DNA of 10,007 nucleotides from positions 1 to 10,007 of the forward strand of contig CAYRJN010000142.1 of NCBI GenBank assembly GCA_964424545.1, read 5' to 3'. Each line of letters begins with the position of its first letter. Position 1 is the first letter of the stretch. The notes below the pieces were generated by a model that worked only from the letters and a program-made list of their open reading frames with translations, was not told where the DNA came from and searched no databases. The translations under genes and the position numbers were made by a program. Positions 6,805-10,007 of this stretch are shown here, piece after piece. This DNA is from JAUVIB01 sp964424545. GTDB taxonomy: Bacteria > Calditrichota > Calditrichia > Calditrichales > Calditrichaceae.

Positions 6805-8049
6805 ATGTTCAAAAAAGATACAGGTTTTGCCTTTACGTTTATCATTTTGTTGATAATTATTTCCTGTTCTTCAAAAAAAGAGGAAAATATAAAAATGACT
6901 AAATATAAGAAGGGACAGTTTGGTTATGATTTAACGTTTTTAGAAAATTATGATAAACCCGTTGTTTTAAAAAATATGAACGATCGGGCGCAAATTATAG
7001 TTTCACCAAAATATCAGGGAAAAATATTTACCAGTACGGCGCAAGGTTTAAGCGGATTCAGTTTCGGCTGGATTAATTATAAACTCTTTGAAGCGGCTGA
7101 AATTCAGAAACATATCAATGCCTATGGCGGCGAGGAACGATTATGGCTGGGACCGGAAGGCGGACAGTTTTCCATATTTTTCCCAAAAGGTGCGGAAATG
7201 GTTTTTGATAACTGGAATACGCCGGCTCCGATCGACACGGAACCTTTCGAAAGCGTTGCTCAAACGGATTTCAGTATTTCACTACAAAAAGAGATGCTGC
7301 TGGAAAACTATTCCGGCGCCAAGCTCAATATCAAGATAAAGCGTGATATTCGCTTGCTAAACAAAAAGGATATTGAAAATAACTTTAATGTCAAAATTCC
7401 CGAAGGCGTAAACTGCGTTGCGTATGAAACTAAGAACATGGTCGTCAATACGGGGAAAAATCCATGGACCAAGAAGGGCGGCACCGTATGTATTTGGCTG
7501 CTGGGGATGTATAAACCGTCCGATAAAACAACCGTCGTAATTCCTTATGTGGAGGGGAACAATGCCGAGCTTGGAAAAATCGCCACAACAAATTATTTCG
7601 GCGAAATACCGCAGGACCGCATTTTAATGAAAGACGGTTATTTATTTTTTAAAGCGGACGGAAAAACACGCAGTAAGCTGGGACTTTCCCCTAAGCGGGC
7701 GAAAAATATTGCCGGAAGTTATGATCCGCTAAATAATGTTTTGACCGTAATAAAATACTCTATGGATAAAAAGGCCCTTTATATTAATCAATTGTGGGAA
7801 ATCCAAAAACATCCCTTTAAAGGCGATGTTGTAAATAGTTATAACGACGGGCCGCTTGACGACGGCAGCCAGCTGGGGCCTTTTTATGAATTGGAAAGTT
7901 CTTCTCCGGCGGCGTTTCTCAAACCTTCTGAAAAAATGAAGCATATACAACAAACCGTACATTTTACGGGTAAAAAGGAAGAACTTGATCTTTTGGCAAA
8001 ACAAATATTCGGTATAGGCGTTAATGAAATCTCTACGGCATTAAAATAA
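6805..8049 (+). CDS. DUF6786-like lipoprotein, first gene of a sugar-uptake operon
   Basis: A 414-residue lipoprotein. The N-terminal hydrophobic stretch ends in IIISC, so Cys21 is the lipidated residue. The mature protein begins CSSKKEEN. From the text of the protein I recognise the DUF6786 type found in Bacteroidota and relatives: FGYDLTFL (39-46), IIVSPKYQGKIFTST (64-78), GGEERLWLGPEGGQFSIFF (108-126), FDNWNTPAPIDTEPF (134-148), and near the end NDGP, QLGPFYELESSSPA and TVHFTG (347-388). No biochemical activity is established to my knowledge. The WLGPEGGQ region and C-terminal ELES...H pattern recall the beta-sandwich of aldose-epimerase-like proteins, so a carbohydrate-binding or mutarotase-like role is possible, but this is inference. 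A strong GAGGAGG site lies 4 nt before the ATG. Only 16 bp separate it from the next gene, a sugar-binding lipoprotein, which supports a shared role. Confidence 0.8.
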   Translation: MFKKDTGFAFTFIILLIIISCSSKKEENIKMTKYKKGQFGYDLTFLENYDKPVVLKNMNDRAQIIVSPKYQGKIFTSTAQGLSGFSFGWINYKLFEAAEIQKHINAYGGEERLWLGPEGGQFSIFFPKGAEMVFDNWNTPAPIDTEPFESVAQTDFSISLQKEMLLENYSGAKLNIKIKRDIRLLNKKDIENNFNVKIPEGVNCVAYETKNMVVNTGKNPWTKKGGTVCIWLLGMYKPSDKTTVVIPYVEGNNAELGKIATTNYFGEIPQDRILMKDGYLFFKADGKTRSKLGLSPKRAKNIAGSYDPLNNVLTVIKYSMDKKALYINQLWEIQKHPFKGDVVNSYNDGPLDDGSQLGPFYELESSSPAAFLKPSEKMKHIQQTVHFTGKKEELDLLAKQIFGIGVNEISTALK

Positions 8050-8065
8050 AAAGAGGAGCGTATAA

Positions 8066-9052
8066 ATGAAGTACATTAGTTTTTTGATAATCGCTTTGTT
8101 GTTTGCGGCCTGCGGTTCCGGCGATAAAAATAACGACAAAAAAACAATCGCCGTTATCCCCAAAGGCACAACGCAGGTGTTTTGGCAATCCGTGCATGCC
8201 GGCGCCGTTAAAGCCGGGATTGAAAAAAATGTTAATGTAATATGGATTGGCCCGGAGAAAGAGGACGATCGGCAGCAACAGATAGCGCTATTGGATAATC
8301 AGATTATGAACGAGGTTAACGGAATCGTACTGGCTCCCTTAGATGAAATGGCTCTGCGCCGACCGGTGCGCGCAGCCGTAAAAAAAGGTATTCCGGTAGT
8401 GATTATGGATTCCGGCTTGAAGGATTCGGAAGAGGTCTATTCCAGTTTTGTGGCTACCGATAATTTTGCAGGCGGCAAGCTTGCGGCGAAGAAGATGGGA
8501 GCGTTGCTAAACGGTAAAGGTAAAGTTGTCGTATTGCGTTTTGTCGAGGGCTCGTCCAGCACGGAGAAACGGGCAAACGGATTTATCGAAGGAATAAAAG
8601 CTTTCCCCGGAATAGAGATCGTAAGCGATGAGCAGTATGCCGGAGCAACAAAATCAACGGGACAGCAGACCAGTGAGAATCTTTTGCTACGCTTTAGGGA
8701 CGACAAAGGTAATTTGACCTTTGACGGCGTTTTTTGTACCAATGAGTCGTCGACATACGGGATGATGATGGCTTTACGTCGTTTGCAGTTGGCCAAAACC
8801 GTAAAATTTATCGGGTTTGACGCTTCCGATCCCTTGATTGAAGGTTTAAAAAATGAAGAAATACAGGGTATTATTATTCAAAATCCCTTTAAAATCGGCT
8901 ATCTTGGCGTAAAAACCATGTGCGATGTTTTGAATAATAAAAAAGTGGCTAAAAGAATTGATACCGGCGTTGCCTTCTTGACGCTTGAAAATCTTAACGA
9001 TCCGAAAATTAAGGAAATAATTCATCCGGATTTGGAAAAATGGCTGAAATAG
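8066..9052 (+). CDS. Sugar ABC transporter substrate-binding lipoprotein (RbsB-like)
   Basis: A 328-residue periplasmic binding protein of type 1 (Peripla_BP_4), which captures a sugar and hands it to an inner-membrane permease. MKYISFLIIALLFAAC is a lipoprotein signal with Cys16. Two alpha/beta lobes follow: KTIAVIPKGTTQVFWQSVHAGA starts lobe 1, NGIVLAPLD and VVIMDSG end its central strands, and lobe 2 includes VVVLRFVEGSSSTEKRANGF, GVFCTNESS, FIGFDASD and IIIQNPFKIGYLG. By position R169, N226, D252 and Q272 correspond to the sugar-contacting Arg, Asn, Asp and Gln of ribose-binding protein. The Asp-Arg pair of the ribose protein is Asp-Ser here (D115, S116), so the ligand may not be ribose. 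A GAGGAG site lies 7 nt before the ATG. The next gene overlaps its last 13 bp. Confidence 0.94.
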   Translation: MKYISFLIIALLFAACGSGDKNNDKKTIAVIPKGTTQVFWQSVHAGAVKAGIEKNVNVIWIGPEKEDDRQQQIALLDNQIMNEVNGIVLAPLDEMALRRPVRAAVKKGIPVVIMDSGLKDSEEVYSSFVATDNFAGGKLAAKKMGALLNGKGKVVVLRFVEGSSSTEKRANGFIEGIKAFPGIEIVSDEQYAGATKSTGQQTSENLLLRFRDDKGNLTFDGVFCTNESSTYGMMMALRRLQLAKTVKFIGFDASDPLIEGLKNEEIQGIIIQNPFKIGYLGVKTMCDVLNNKKVAKRIDTGVAFLTLENLNDPKIKEIIHPDLEKWLK

Positions 9053-10007
9053 CAAACAATAGGGTTAACAAAAAAATTCCTCGCTTTTCTATGGCGGGTA
9101 TTTGCAAATCGTTTGGGGCAACGAAAGCGCTTGAAGGAGTGGGATTTGAAGTGTGCGCCGGGGAGGTGCATGCTTTGGTGGGAGAAAACGGCGCAGGAAA
9201 AAGTACGTTAATGAAGATTTTATCGGGCGCCATTAAGGCAGATAAAGGCGAGATGTTTGTTGACGGCGCGCCTTATCTTCCGCAAAATCCGCTTGATGCG
9301 CGTCGTTCGGGTATTGGTATGATTTATCAGGAACTTTCGTTGGCCTTGCATTTAACGGTGGAAGAGAATATTTTCCTCGGTGTGGAGCCTCTTAAATCCG
9401 GTTTATTGGACAGAAGTGAAATCCGCCGCCGTTCTCAGGAGGCTATTGCAATTTTTGAGCATCCCGAAATAAAACCTCATACATTAACGTCAAATTTATC
9501 CGTTGGCGCAAGACAGTTGGTCGAAATCGGGCGGGCGCTTGCCGCAGGCGTTAAAATTTTAATATTTGACGAGCCTACGAGTAGCTTGAGCCAGCGCGAC
9601 AGCGAGCGCTTATTCACCTTAATCGAACGACTAAAAAAACAGAATATTGCCATCGTTTATATTTCACACTTTTTGGAAGAGATCAACCGCATAGCCGATC
9701 GCATTACTATTCTGCGCGACGGTAAATCCATTGTAACCGATTCCGTTTCCAATATTAGCGAGGACGAGATAATCAGTATGATGGTTGGTCGTGAAGTAGC
9801 CGATATCTATCCGCGTTCGGCGCGAAAAAAAGGAGAGTTGTTGTTAAAGGCTGAAAATATTCAAGGGGAAACGGCGCCTCTGTCCGCTTCCATTGAACTG
9901 TATCGAGGTGAGGTTTTGGGGATTTTCGGTTTGGTCGTCGCGGAGAGAACGAAGTTTTTACGTATTCTTTTTGGACTTGCTGCCATAAAATCGGGACAAA
10001 TTAAAAT
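9040..10007 (+). CDS. Sugar ABC transporter ATP-binding protein, RbsA/MglA type (3' partial)
   Basis: The first 322 residues of a double-domain ATPase of about 500 that powers monosaccharide import; the window ends inside the second domain. Domain 1 has the Walker A motif GENGAGKST (48-56), Q-loop Q97 in MIYQELS, signature LSVGA (153-157) followed by RQLVEIGRAL, Walker B ILIFDEP with catalytic E178, and H-loop H210. The linker MMVGREVADIYP is characteristic of RbsA/MglA/XylG proteins. In domain 2 (from about 265) the Walker A equivalent reads GLVVAERTK where the family usually has a form of GLVGAGRTE; that site is normally degenerate but here loses two more glycines. The ATG at 9040 overlaps the end of the binding-protein gene by 13 bp in another frame, suggesting translational coupling. 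A second ATG at 9091 lacks a ribosome binding site and is less likely. A permease gene should follow. Confidence 0.95.
   Translation, partial: MAEIANNRVNKKIPRFSMAGICKSFGATKALEGVGFEVCAGEVHALVGENGAGKSTLMKILSGAIKADKGEMFVDGAPYLPQNPLDARRSGIGMIYQELSLALHLTVEENIFLGVEPLKSGLLDRSEIRRRSQEAIAIFEHPEIKPHTLTSNLSVGARQLVEIGRALAAGVKILIFDEPTSSLSQRDSERLFTLIERLKKQNIAIVYISHFLEEINRIADRITILRDGKSIVTDSVSNISEDEIISMMVGREVADIYPRSARKKGELLLKAENIQGETAPLSASIELYRGEVLGIFGLVVAERTKFLRILFGLAAIKSGQIK

Noticed and set aside
1..10007. Phage, transposon, CRISPR or toxin-antitoxin system
   Set aside because: No transposase, integrase, terminal inverted repeats, spaced direct repeats or small toxin-like gene pairs were seen; gene content is that of ordinary sensing, peptide and sugar uptake functions.

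Overview
The window looks like part of a chromosome from a Gram-negative bacterium of the wider FCB group (Bacteroidota, Calditrichota, Ignavibacteriota and relatives). The clues are a two-component-propeller sensor kinase, an S46 dipeptidyl-peptidase (a family best known from this group), an outer-membrane beta-barrel protein, a DUF6786-like lipoprotein and moderately AT-rich DNA. Several genes have strong Shine-Dalgarno sites (AAGGAG, GAGGAGG). These are unusual in classical Bacteroidia, so I lean to a Calditrichota- or Ignavibacteriota-like lineage. This placement is inference. No rRNA, tRNA, CRISPR array or transposon was seen.

Left part (1-3658, + strand): one long hybrid sensor kinase gene. 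It enters from beyond the left edge and is split by an apparent one-base loss in an A7 run at 564-570. Restoring one A gives a continuous protein of about 1,215 residues in the window: signal peptide, 14 propeller repeats (two seven-bladed propellers), Y_Y_Y domain, one membrane helix, histidine kinase and receiver. It lacks the AraC-type DNA-binding domain found in Bacteroides hybrid two-component systems. An exact 18-bp tandem duplication lies in the signal-peptide coding region.

Middle (3659-6600, mostly - strand): a hairpin sits between the kinase gene and a convergent gene for a small outer-membrane beta-barrel protein. That gene has its own sigma70-like promoter, with a palindrome over the -10 box. 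Upstream is a monocistronic S46 peptidase gene with its own intrinsic terminator. The peptidase is predicted to be a periplasmic DPP7-like enzyme.

Right part (6600-10007, + strand): a divergent operon of three genes. They encode a DUF6786-like lipoprotein, a sugar-binding lipoprotein of the RbsB type, and an RbsA/MglA-type double ATPase that runs off the right edge. The genes are 16 bp apart and then overlap by 13 bp, so they are probably co-transcribed and translationally coupled. A permease gene is expected just beyond the window. Together they look like a sugar importer with an accessory lipoprotein of unknown, possibly carbohydrate-active, function. I see no clearly new defence or mobile system here. 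The most notable points are the split kinase, its duplicated signal peptide and its missing output domain, and the DUF6786-like protein tied to a sugar importer.
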